64,000 bases of DNA, taken from positions 558,001 through 622,000 of the forward strand of contig NZ_SWFP01000005.1 of assembly GCF_005869225.1 (NCBI RefSeq), in the 5' to 3' direction. The DNA is from Dyadobacter bucti. Its GTDB lineage: Bacteria; Bacteroidota; Bacteroidia; Cytophagales; Spirosomataceae. Below, piece by piece: positions 17,577 through 25,572 of this stretch; positions within the stretch are counted from its first letter, which is position 1; each line of letters starts with the position of its first letter. The position numbers were made by a program, and so were the translations under genes. A model generated the notes under the pieces. The model had not been told where the DNA came from and did no database searches. It worked only from the letters and a program-made list of their open reading frames with translations.

Positions 17577-20500
17577 ATGAAAAGAAAACAAGAAGTAAAA
17601 TGTCCGCAATGGATGAAACTTACTTTTTACCAAATCGTCGTTTTTACGGCTTCGATGAGCGCATCGTTGGGTGCACCCATGAAATCGGGAGGCTCGTTAA
17701 ATACAACGGTTACAAATGTCATCGTCAAACCAATTACTGGCAAGGTAACTGACAGCAAGGGGGAAGCTATTCCGGGCACTACTGTATTGTTGAAAGGAAA
17801 AGAGGTGGGTACGAGCACGGATGCGGAGGGCAACTTTTCGATCGAGGTTCCTGGTAACGAAGCAGTTCTGATATTTTCTTCGATCGGTTTTAATACGAAA
17901 GAAGTGACGGTTGGATCACAAAGTGTGGTGAATGTGGTACTGGAAACGTCCGCTGCTGTACTTGAAGAAGTAGTGGTAACGGCCCTTGGTATCCAGAGAG
18001 ACAAGAAAGCCTTAACCTATGCAACGCAGCAGATCAGCGGCCAGGAATTGAGGGCAGCTGCCAACACCAACTTTGTCGATGCCCTTAACGGTAAAGCCGC
18101 GGGTATAGACATCAAGGTTAGCAGTTCGGGTGCGGGCGGTTCTACCAGGGCTGTGCTCCGGGGGAACAAGTCGCTTCAGGGATCGAGTGAGGCACTGTAC
18201 GTGATCGACGGTATTCCGATGGTGAATAACAAAGGCGGGCAGCCGGGTTCTTACGGTGGAACAGATGGCGGTGACGGTCTTTCTGCTATTAATCCTGGTG
18301 ATATCGAAAGTATCAGTGTATTGAGAGGGGCGAATGCTTCTATTCTTTATGGTAGCCAGGGCGCCAATGGTGTCATCCTGATCACGACCAAAAAAGGCAA
18401 GGAGGGCAAATTGTCTGTGGACTTCAATTCCAATGCGGTTTTGGAGAAGGTATCCGGTCTTCCGGATTTCCAGTATCGTTACGGAACTGTGGGCGGGGAT
18501 TACAGCTGGACTCCCGTAGGAACACCAGAGGTTAAATCCGACAATTATCAGAAAGATTATATCAAGGACTTCTTCCAGACCGGCGTAACAGCCACCAACA
18601 CCGTGGCCATCACCGGCGGCAACGCGAAAACGAATGTTTACTTCTCGTACGGGAACGTTTCTTCGAAGGGTGTCATGCCAACGAATACCTATCACAAGAA
18701 TAACTTTTCGTTCAGACAAAGCACCAGAATGTTGAAAGATAAGATCACGATCAGTTCCGGCGTGGTTATGTCTTACGAAGTTTCCAAAAACCGTCCGGGT
18801 GCTGGTTACTATAACAACCCCCTGACCGGCTTGTACCTGTTTGCGAGAGACCGTGATTTCCAAAGCTATAAAGACAACTACGCGGTGTTCAATAAGGACC
18901 GGAACATGAACAAGATGAACTGGTATTCTACTGAAGAGAAACAGAATAATCCTTACTGGGAAATCAACAGGAATCCAAAACTGCAATCATACAAAAGACT
19001 CATTGCTAATGTGAAACTGTCCTATGATATCCTGGATAATCTTAAGTTCGACGTAAGGGCCAACATCGACTATAACAATGTTTTGGATGATAAGCGCTAC
19101 GCGGCGGGCGGCAATTCTGTAAGCGTCGGTCCGAACGGCACTTGGAATTACGCAAGATACACGGATCAGGCGATCTATACAGATGGTATCCTTTCCTACA
19201 ACAAGAGCTTTGGGGAATTCAGTCTGAATGCACTTGCGGGTCTTAGCTACCAGAAAAACAGGTACTTCGACGGAATGACTGTCAACAATGGCACGAATTC
19301 ATTGCAGTACCCCAACATATTCACCTTCTCGAATATGCCGTACAACGTAGTTTTCAATAACCATCCGGATTACAGCAATACAGTTAAGCAAGGCGCATTT
19401 GCCAACCTGTCGCTCGGGTTCAAGGACTTCCTGTTCCTGGATCTGGCAGGACGTAACGACTGGGCTTCTACGCTGGCGCTGACCGGTAATCAATCCTACT
19501 TCTACCCATCAGTCGGAGGGTCCGCCATAATCAGCCAGATGCTTAACTTGCCTCAGGCCATTTCATTGCTGAAAGTAAGGGCTTCGTTTTCCCAGACGGC
19601 CAACGAGGTACCTTATAACAGGGTTGCGCCTTTGGCTACTATCGGCGGTGCAGGCACTGCGCAGGGTGTTGGTGGAATTACCAGACCCACACAGGTACCA
19701 TTTACCACCCTGAAACCTGAGAAAATTGTAGCCAACGAGTACGGCCTGGAAACGAAGTTCTTCCGCAACAAGTTAGGACTTGATTTTACCTATTACACGG
19801 GCGTCAGTACCAACCAGTTCCTGACCCTGCCGGCACCTTCGGGCTCGGGATATACAATTTACTACGTGAATGCGGGGCGGATCGAGAACAACGGATTTGA
19901 GCTGACCTTGAATGCAGAGCCTTTCCGCACGGATCGTTTCAGCTGGAATACAACGATCAATGCTTCTCAAAATAAAAATAAAATCGTAGAACTGATCGCA
20001 TCTAATCCAAATTACAGGGTAGGTGGGGATAATGAAGGATTTGCCTCTATCATCCAGGCCGGCGGTTCATTCAACGACGTATATATTTACAAATTCGCGC
20101 GGAACGAGGCAGGGCAGATCATCCTGGATGCCAATGGTGTCCCTACCAAAGCTGGTAAACAAGAGTTGGTCGGTAATGTAAACCCCAAACTCCTGCTCGG
20201 CTGGTCCAACAACTTAACTTACCGTAACTTCTTCGCTAGCGTACTAGTGAATGGTAAATTCGGTGGTGTTGCATTCTCCAAAACAGAGGCGTTCCTGGAT
20301 TCTTATGGTGTAAGCGAGAGGTCTGCGGAGGCGAGAGATGCGGGTTCAGTACCCATCAACGCCGTTACGCCGGAAGGCGCGGCCGTTACTTCCATCGCTC
20401 CGTATACCTACTATTCTGCCATCGGCGACAGAAACAAGATCATGGAACCTTATGTGTACTCAAGAACCAACGTAAGATTGGGGCAGTTTGTGATCGGCTA

Positions 20501-20696
20501 TAATATTAAAACCAAAGGGAATGTATTGAAAGATGCTTCAATTTCTTTCGTAGGAAGGAACTTGTTCTTCTTCTACAAAAAAGCACCTTTCGATCCTGAG
20601 CAGGCTATGAGTACCAATAATGATTTGCAATCGACCGATGTGTTTGGATTGCCATCCACAAGATCCTATGGTTTGAACCTGAAGTTCTCTTTCTAA
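17577..20696 (+). CDS. SusC/RagA-family TonB-dependent outer-membrane transporter
   Basis: The 1039-residue protein begins with an export signal, followed by a carboxypeptidase-regulatory-like beta domain (ITGKVTDSKGEAIPGTTVLLKG), a TonB-box-like EEVVVTALGI, a plug domain (ALNGKAAGIDI, VLRGNKSLQG, GSQGANGVILITTKKGK) and a 22-strand barrel ending in an aromatic-rich LNLKFSF. With the SusD-like lipoprotein 20 nt downstream it forms a lidded importer for a glycan or peptide. The ATG at 17577 (MKRKQEVK) was preferred over 17502 because it gives a normal signal region. No glycoside hydrolase or regulator is adjacent, so the substrate is open. Confidence 0.95.
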   Translation: MKRKQEVKCPQWMKLTFYQIVVFTASMSASLGAPMKSGGSLNTTVTNVIVKPITGKVTDSKGEAIPGTTVLLKGKEVGTSTDAEGNFSIEVPGNEAVLIFSSIGFNTKEVTVGSQSVVNVVLETSAAVLEEVVVTALGIQRDKKALTYATQQISGQELRAAANTNFVDALNGKAAGIDIKVSSSGAGGSTRAVLRGNKSLQGSSEALYVIDGIPMVNNKGGQPGSYGGTDGGDGLSAINPGDIESISVLRGANASILYGSQGANGVILITTKKGKEGKLSVDFNSNAVLEKVSGLPDFQYRYGTVGGDYSWTPVGTPEVKSDNYQKDYIKDFFQTGVTATNTVAITGGNAKTNVYFSYGNVSSKGVMPTNTYHKNNFSFRQSTRMLKDKITISSGVVMSYEVSKNRPGAGYYNNPLTGLYLFARDRDFQSYKDNYAVFNKDRNMNKMNWYSTEEKQNNPYWEINRNPKLQSYKRLIANVKLSYDILDNLKFDVRANIDYNNVLDDKRYAAGGNSVSVGPNGTWNYARYTDQAIYTDGILSYNKSFGEFSLNALAGLSYQKNRYFDGMTVNNGTNSLQYPNIFTFSNMPYNVVFNNHPDYSNTVKQGAFANLSLGFKDFLFLDLAGRNDWASTLALTGNQSYFYPSVGGSAIISQMLNLPQAISLLKVRASFSQTANEVPYNRVAPLATIGGAGTAQGVGGITRPTQVPFTTLKPEKIVANEYGLETKFFRNKLGLDFTYYTGVSTNQFLTLPAPSGSGYTIYYVNAGRIENNGFELTLNAEPFRTDRFSWNTTINASQNKNKIVELIASNPNYRVGGDNEGFASIIQAGGSFNDVYIYKFARNEAGQIILDANGVPTKAGKQELVGNVNPKLLLGWSNNLTYRNFFASVLVNGKFGGVAFSKTEAFLDSYGVSERSAEARDAGSVPINAVTPEGAAVTSIAPYTYYSAIGDRNKIMEPYVYSRTNVRLGQFVIGYNIKTKGNVLKDASISFVGRNLFFFYKKAPFDPEQAMSTNNDLQSTDVFGLPSTRSYGLNLKFSF

Positions 20697-20716
20697 AAAC
20701 TCAAAAAGTTATTGAC

Positions 20717-22294
20717 ATGAAAAAAATAGTTATAGCATTGATATCCGCGATTGCATTCGCAGCGTGTACGGAAGATTTTATGGAAGATAACCGAAATCCT
20801 TTTCAGATTTCGAACGAGCAGCTGCTCGAAGATAACAACCTCGTTGGCTCTCCGATAGCTGGTATGATCTTTAACCTCAACGGGCATCAGATCGAAGAAG
20901 ATTTGTGCTCCGACAACTGGATGGGGTACATGGGTACGCCAACTGATTTTGTAGGGAACGTGAATAACACTACCTATTACATACGTTGGAATACATACTG
21001 GGATCGTGTGTACGGTAGCATTATGGCGCCTGCAAAGCAGGTAATCCAGTTCGCCCAAGAATACAACTTGCCGCTTTTTGCGACCTGGGCTAAGTTGATC
21101 CGTATTTACGGTATATCCAAATTATCAGGGGTACACGGGCCGGTTATCTATTCCCAATACGGAAGTACCGCAAATTCAATATTATATGACAAAGAGTCTG
21201 ACCTTTATCCGCTTTTCTTCAAGCAGCTGGATTCTATCCAGACAGAATTCAATGCCAACAAGGAGTATGTCGGGTTTAAGAAATTTGATCCTTCAACATA
21301 TGGTGGCAGTATCCCCCAGTGGCAGAAAGTTGTGAATTCCCTGCGCCTGAGATTGGCCATCCGTATATCAAAAGTGGATCCGGCAATGGCAAAAACGGAA
21401 GGTGAAAAGGCACTGGCCGATCCCGCTGGTTTGATTGCCACGAATGCCGACAATTTTACCAACTCATTGCAAGGAAGCAAGATACCGGTTGCCCAGATCA
21501 GCTACGAATGGGATGATACCCGCATGGGCGCCCCGATCGAATCGTTTATGGTTGGTTTGAAAGATGGCCGGATTTCAAAATATTTTGCTCCTGCTGCTAA
21601 TCCCGGCACTTACGCCGATCATCCAACTGTACCTTACAAAGGGGTTCGGAATGGAGCATATATCAAAGCGAAAGCGGATCACGTGCCTTTCTCCAGAGTG
21701 GCCGAAGATTTCCAGACTGTTCAATTCAGAAGGAACTTCACCGCTGCGGAAGTAGCTTTTCTGAAAGCAGAAGCCGGATTGAGAGGCTGGGCTGGTGCAG
21801 GCGACCCTAAAACCAACTATGAGGAAGGTATCAAGCTGTCGTTCTCCGATTGGGGTGGAAGCGGCGTAGACGCCTATATTGCTGATGCTACCAGCAAACC
21901 TATCAGTTATGTGGACCCTGTTGACGCCCGTAATAATTTTACTGCCGCTTCCACCATTACCGTGGCTTGGAACAATGCAGATTCCAACGAGTTGAAACTG
22001 GAAAAAATCATTACGCAGAAATACCTTAATAACTTCACGAATACACAGGAAGCATGGGTGGATTTCCGGCGTACCGGTTACCCAAAAATACCACATGTCG
22101 CCAAAAATGACAGCAATGCTGACTGGGGTATTATTCCGGCAACTGAGTGGATCAAGAGAATGCCGTTTGTAAATGCTGAAAGAAACGGGAATACTGCTGC
22201 TGTTGCAGATGCAGTATCGAAAATGGGAGCAGGTGCTAAGGATGATATCGCAACCCGTTTGTGGTGGGATACCGGCAGAGCTTCAAATTTCTGA
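20717..22294 (+). CDS. SusD/RagB-family outer-membrane lipoprotein
   Basis: A 525-residue surface lipoprotein. The signal peptide ends in IAFAACTED, with lipidation at about Cys17; the EDF/MEDNRNPF start and the TPR-like helical body (YWDRVYGSIMAPAKQVIQ, WQKVVNSLRLRLAIRIS, AEVAFLKAEAGLRGW) are typical of SusD-like proteins, here closest in feel to the SusD-like_2 group. It acts as the substrate-binding lid of the SusC-type transporter just upstream. A strong terminator follows at 22322, so the operon is only the pair. Confidence 0.93.
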   Translation: MKKIVIALISAIAFAACTEDFMEDNRNPFQISNEQLLEDNNLVGSPIAGMIFNLNGHQIEEDLCSDNWMGYMGTPTDFVGNVNNTTYYIRWNTYWDRVYGSIMAPAKQVIQFAQEYNLPLFATWAKLIRIYGISKLSGVHGPVIYSQYGSTANSILYDKESDLYPLFFKQLDSIQTEFNANKEYVGFKKFDPSTYGGSIPQWQKVVNSLRLRLAIRISKVDPAMAKTEGEKALADPAGLIATNADNFTNSLQGSKIPVAQISYEWDDTRMGAPIESFMVGLKDGRISKYFAPAANPGTYADHPTVPYKGVRNGAYIKAKADHVPFSRVAEDFQTVQFRRNFTAAEVAFLKAEAGLRGWAGAGDPKTNYEEGIKLSFSDWGGSGVDAYIADATSKPISYVDPVDARNNFTAASTITVAWNNADSNELKLEKIITQKYLNNFTNTQEAWVDFRRTGYPKIPHVAKNDSNADWGIIPATEWIKRMPFVNAERNGNTAAVADAVSKMGAGAKDDIATRLWWDTGRASNF

Positions 22295-22321
22295 TAGCCA
22301 AAGCTTACAGCTCTTTTTGAG

Positions 22322-22356
22322 AACCGGGATGGCAATCTGCCATCCCGGTTTTTTTT
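22322..22356 (+). terminator. Rho-independent terminator of the susCD pair
   Basis: A 13-bp perfect stem, AACCGGGATGGCA (22322-22334) with its complement (22338-22350), a 3-nt loop and eight Ts. It lies 28 nt after the susD stop. Confidence 0.9.
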
Positions 22357-22377
22357 GGAAGATTTACAGGCGCAAAG

Positions 22378-22671
22378 TCAGCCAATCACAATCACGCAAT
22401 CATCCTGCTCCACGAGCATTCCTTCTGACAAAACTATCGCTTTAATAATTCCTTCCTGTGCGGACGTGACGGTACTTTCCATTTTCATGGCCTCGATCAC
22501 AAACTGGGGCGTGTTTTTACGGATCTGGTCTCCTGCTTTTACTAGAACATGGGTGAGGCGTCCCTGGAGCGCCGACTTCGCCTTCACGGGTCACTTTTGC
22601 GTTGGAGACTTTATCCGCTTTCAAGGATTTGTTGCGCATCTGCACCTGACGGCTTTGTCCGTCTGATGAAC
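22378..22671 (-). pseudogene. Remnant of pyruvate carboxylase C-terminus (biotinyl domain), frameshifted
   Basis: The minus strand encodes a biotin-attachment domain, GRLTHVLVKAGDQIRKNTP then EAMKMES with the biotinylated Lys, ending VEQDDCVIVIG as in pyruvate carboxylase. The preceding conserved segment (GQSRQVQMRNKSLKADKV..REGEVGAP) is present too, but in another frame; about 5 nt are missing near 22570 between GAP and LQG. Upstream of about 22671 the similarity stops abruptly and runs into the remains of a plus-strand regulator gene. The enzyme's catalytic domains are gone. I read this as a decaying 3' remnant, not as a free-standing biotin carrier. Confidence 0.72.
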
Positions 22672-23262
22672 ACTTTTGATGCTACGCCCGAAATATTCAT
22701 GCACCGCATCAGCAATATTATGTACCGGCATTTTGGGATTCAGGAGTTGTTTTTTCTTCGGTTTGACGATGTGCTGAACCCTAATTCGTTCAAGCCCACC
22801 CAGGAAATGCACACTGCGAAGCTGCCTTTCATGCATGGGTCGGTGAACGAGCATTATTGCCGGCGCTGGGTATCACTGAGCATACTGGAAGACCTGGGCA
22901 GGCTGCAGGCTGCCTATCAATGGGATGGGGCCGCTTTGTGTCAGGCACAGATCGCAGATTTCGTCGATACCTCCAACCGTTACCTGTTGATAAGCCTTGC
23001 GAGGGACTCGCCGCCGGGACACGGGTACAACAGCAGCCTGACCCCGGGCTTTGCGCTGAACGATCGCCTGAAAACCCTGGTCGGTTTTCTGGACGACCCG
23101 GCACTTATGCGGAAAGAAGTGAATGAAACCTGCGAGCGATGCCGACTGCACGATTGTGCCGAACGTTCCTGGGCCCCGGTGATATGGCAGCGGATGCAGC
23201 GCAACAAGGCACTGAAACAATTCATCCCCAGTCTGAGAACGGCATATTCCGATAAGCGCTGA
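22666..23262 (+). pseudogene. C-terminal remnant of an XRE-family regulator
   Basis: About 198 residues resembling the C-terminal half of the long XRE regulators found in Bacteroidota: ATPEIFMHRISNIM, FGIQELFFLRFD, NEHYCRRWVS, and the Cys-rich CERCRLHDCAERSW tail. The N-terminal helix-turn-helix and about 250-300 residues are missing. The open frame continues left to 22549, but there it is antisense to the carboxylase remnant. A short product could still be made from the ATG at 22666, but it could not bind DNA. The family assignment rests on motif memory only. Confidence 0.55.
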
Positions 23263-23318
23263 TAGTCACTTTTTAGTCCGGATGAGTATTTTCTTCGTGT
23301 TTTCACTCCTTTTAGTAT

Positions 23319-24893
23319 ATGAAACTAGTAATCCCATTTTGTATTCTACTGCACCTGTTTATTTCATGTACGACCAAGAAGCGGAGTGATAAACTTGAAT
23401 TTAAGGATGTGCCGGTTTCGGGGCTCTCGGGAAGGGAGCTGTCCGTAACGCATTGCAGCCGCTGCCATGCTTTTGTCAGCCCCGACTTATTGCCAAAAAG
23501 CAGCTGGAAAAAAGTACTTCCCGCTATGGCGCACCGGATGGGTATATACAGCGGCGGGTTCCGGCCCGACAGTCTGTTTGAAGCAAACGCAAGCGGGGCA
23601 ATCGTTCGAAATGCCAATATTTACCCGGAAAGCCCGGTTCTGGCAAAAGAGGATTGGGGCAAAATAGAAAAGTATTTTTTGGATAATGCGCCGGATACCA
23701 TCCCGCCGCCCATTCGCAAAAGTAAGATCCGGATGGGGTTGAAGCATTTCAAATACAGGGAACCGGCCTTTTCCAATCGCCCTGCATTGACCACCATGGT
23801 CAAAATCCTTCCGGATAACCGGGGTATTTTGTTCGGTGACGGAAAAGGTAAACGCAATGTTTTGACGCTGATGACCCCTGGCCTCGATGAGCATTCCAGC
23901 CTGCACCTGGAATCGACGCCGATCCATTTTTACGAAAAATCAAATGAGTTGTACCTGACAACCGTCGGGAACGGAGTTTTTCCCACGGACGCACGTGCCG
24001 GGGCGATGCAACGATTGGTGAAAAATGGATCCGGGCCGGGTTATATGCTCGGATTAATGGCGATTCCGAACTTGTTGCGGCCGGTTTTTATGGCGTATGG
24101 TGACCTGAACAAAGATGGACTCGACGATGTAGTTGCCTGCGAATATGGCAACGAAACCGGCCAGCTGACCTGGTACCAGAATAACGGAAGAGGCGGTTAT
24201 GACAAAAGGGTCCTGCGTGAGAAGCCCGGCGCGATTACGGCCATTATTAAAGATGCCAATAACGACGGCCTGATGGACATTTACGTACTTATGGCGCAGG
24301 CAGATGAGGGCGTTTTTCTGTACGAAAATCAGGGCTCGGGGCAATTCAAGGAAAAACGGCTGCTATCCTTCCTGCCGCTCAACGGATCGCAGCACATTGA
24401 AGTGGTCGATTTTAACAAAGATGGTTTTGATGATATCGTATATGTCTGCGGGGACAATGCCGATAAAACACCGATATTAAAAGATTATCATGGCATATAT
24501 ATTTTCCTGAATGATGGCAAATCCAACTTCCGGCAATCCTACTTCTACCAGCTAAATGGCGCATACAAGGCGTTGGTCAGAGATTATGATCTGGACGGTG
24601 ACCTGGACATAGCTGCTATTTCGTTTTTCCCCGACTACCTTCGTTACCCGGAAGAAAGCTTTATTTACATGAAAAATACGGGCAATTTACAGTTTGAAGA
24701 CTATTCGTTCCCTGAGGCTCCGAACGGGCGTTGGGTGGTAATGGACGCCGGTGATATGGATGCGGACGGAGACGTTGATCTTGTCTTGGGTTCTTTCGTT
24801 TATTTTATACCGATGGGAGATACCACAGGACTAGGGAAAAAGTGGTTGTCTACCAGCCCGTCTATCATTGTTCTGGAAAACACGGTGCGGTAG
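23319..24893 (+). CDS. Outer lipoprotein with c-type haem motif and FG-GAP/VCBS repeats
   Basis: A 524-residue exported protein. The signal peptide ends in a lipobox (LFISC, Cys17). CSRCH at 46-50 is a single c-type haem site within a short cytochrome-like domain (to about 115). The rest holds repeated calcium-binding DxDxDG-type blades, for example DLNKDGLDD, DANNDGLMD, DFNKDGFDD, DYDLDGDLD and DMDADGDVD, as in FG-GAP beta-propellers. The combination suggests a surface or periplasmic redox-linked binding protein, but no reaction can be given. It stands alone with its own promoter region, after the pseudogene scar. Confidence 0.82.
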   Translation: MKLVIPFCILLHLFISCTTKKRSDKLEFKDVPVSGLSGRELSVTHCSRCHAFVSPDLLPKSSWKKVLPAMAHRMGIYSGGFRPDSLFEANASGAIVRNANIYPESPVLAKEDWGKIEKYFLDNAPDTIPPPIRKSKIRMGLKHFKYREPAFSNRPALTTMVKILPDNRGILFGDGKGKRNVLTLMTPGLDEHSSLHLESTPIHFYEKSNELYLTTVGNGVFPTDARAGAMQRLVKNGSGPGYMLGLMAIPNLLRPVFMAYGDLNKDGLDDVVACEYGNETGQLTWYQNNGRGGYDKRVLREKPGAITAIIKDANNDGLMDIYVLMAQADEGVFLYENQGSGQFKEKRLLSFLPLNGSQHIEVVDFNKDGFDDIVYVCGDNADKTPILKDYHGIYIFLNDGKSNFRQSYFYQLNGAYKALVRDYDLDGDLDIAAISFFPDYLRYPEESFIYMKNTGNLQFEDYSFPEAPNGRWVVMDAGDMDADGDVDLVLGSFVYFIPMGDTTGLGKKWLSTSPSIIVLENTVR

Positions 24894-25090
24894 CATTACC
24901 GCAAACCCGCTCATATCTTATCTTATTCAGCAGTAATATTTTGAACCGGATCGCAGAATCCTAAACCCCAGCTTTTGGCATTTTTGACCCGGACTTCCCG
25001 GCTATCACCCCATTAATAATAATAGGTTGTGAGACTACTTTTAAATTCGTTGAGAACTAATTCAACAACCTGTCAGATACTCACACAAAG

Positions 25091-25417
25091 ATGCGCTTAG
25101 AAGAAAGAAAAAACCTTTATCGCGAAATGTTCCCGCTGTTTGGTCTAGGCAACCGCATGGCCGAACAATGCACCCTCAACGATTACGTCATCGACGACAA
25201 AACACCTAAATCATTCCTGATCACCGTTTTTAAAAGCTGGGATGCGACCGAAGAAGGTCATGAGTTCTGGAAAGGTGTCAGAAGTTTATATACAGGCAAA
25301 ACCCCTACAAGGTCGCAACTGCTTGACTACCTGATGAAGAACAAACTGAATCGTGGTATCGGCCAATTTGAGCAGATCAGACTAGGAAATACAAGTCCTT
25401 TTTTACGCATCCGGTAA
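25091..25417 (+). CDS. Hypothetical small soluble protein
   Basis: A 108-residue basic-acidic protein without signal peptide or membrane segment. It reads as mixed helices with notable WDATEEGHEFWKGVR and a basic C-terminus. I do not recognise the family. It starts with an ATG after a 197-nt gap and is followed at 47 nt by a good terminator, so it is a single-gene transcript, which supports that it is real. Confidence 0.65.
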   Translation: MRLEERKNLYREMFPLFGLGNRMAEQCTLNDYVIDDKTPKSFLITVFKSWDATEEGHEFWKGVRSLYTGKTPTRSQLLDYLMKNKLNRGIGQFEQIRLGNTSPFLRIR

Positions 25418-25463
25418 ATTTCCTCCTCCTTATTTATATTCCCTTCTCTTCAGTGTTGATCCT

Positions 25464-25490
25464 AAGGGCCGGATTTTTCCGGTCCTTTTC
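25464..25490 (+). terminator. Rho-independent terminator
   Basis: A 10-bp stem, AAGGGCCGGA (25464-25473) with TCCGGTCCTT (25478-25487, one G-U pair), a 4-nt loop and a T-rich tail. It ends the transcript of the small hypothetical gene. Confidence 0.85.
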
Positions 25491-25572
25491 TTTTAGCCGC
25501 TTAGGCCGTTTCTTGCTTTCCTGAGGTTATTTCATGAATTTTCGGCATACAGTCCGCTAAACCCTGACGATC

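Noticed and set aside
18012..18986. 324-codon minus-strand frame inside susC
   Set aside because: Shadow of the susC reading frame; no start context and no recognisable fold.
22378..22587. Free-standing biotin carboxyl carrier protein
   Set aside because: The sequence just upstream of the frame break is also pyruvate carboxylase, so this is a remnant of a larger gene; the apparent start is a GTG created by the shift.
25024..25071. Riboswitch-like leader before the 108-residue protein
   Set aside because: AGGTTGT pairs with ACAACCT and an inner GTTGA with TCAAC, but the stems overlap and no known riboswitch core is present.
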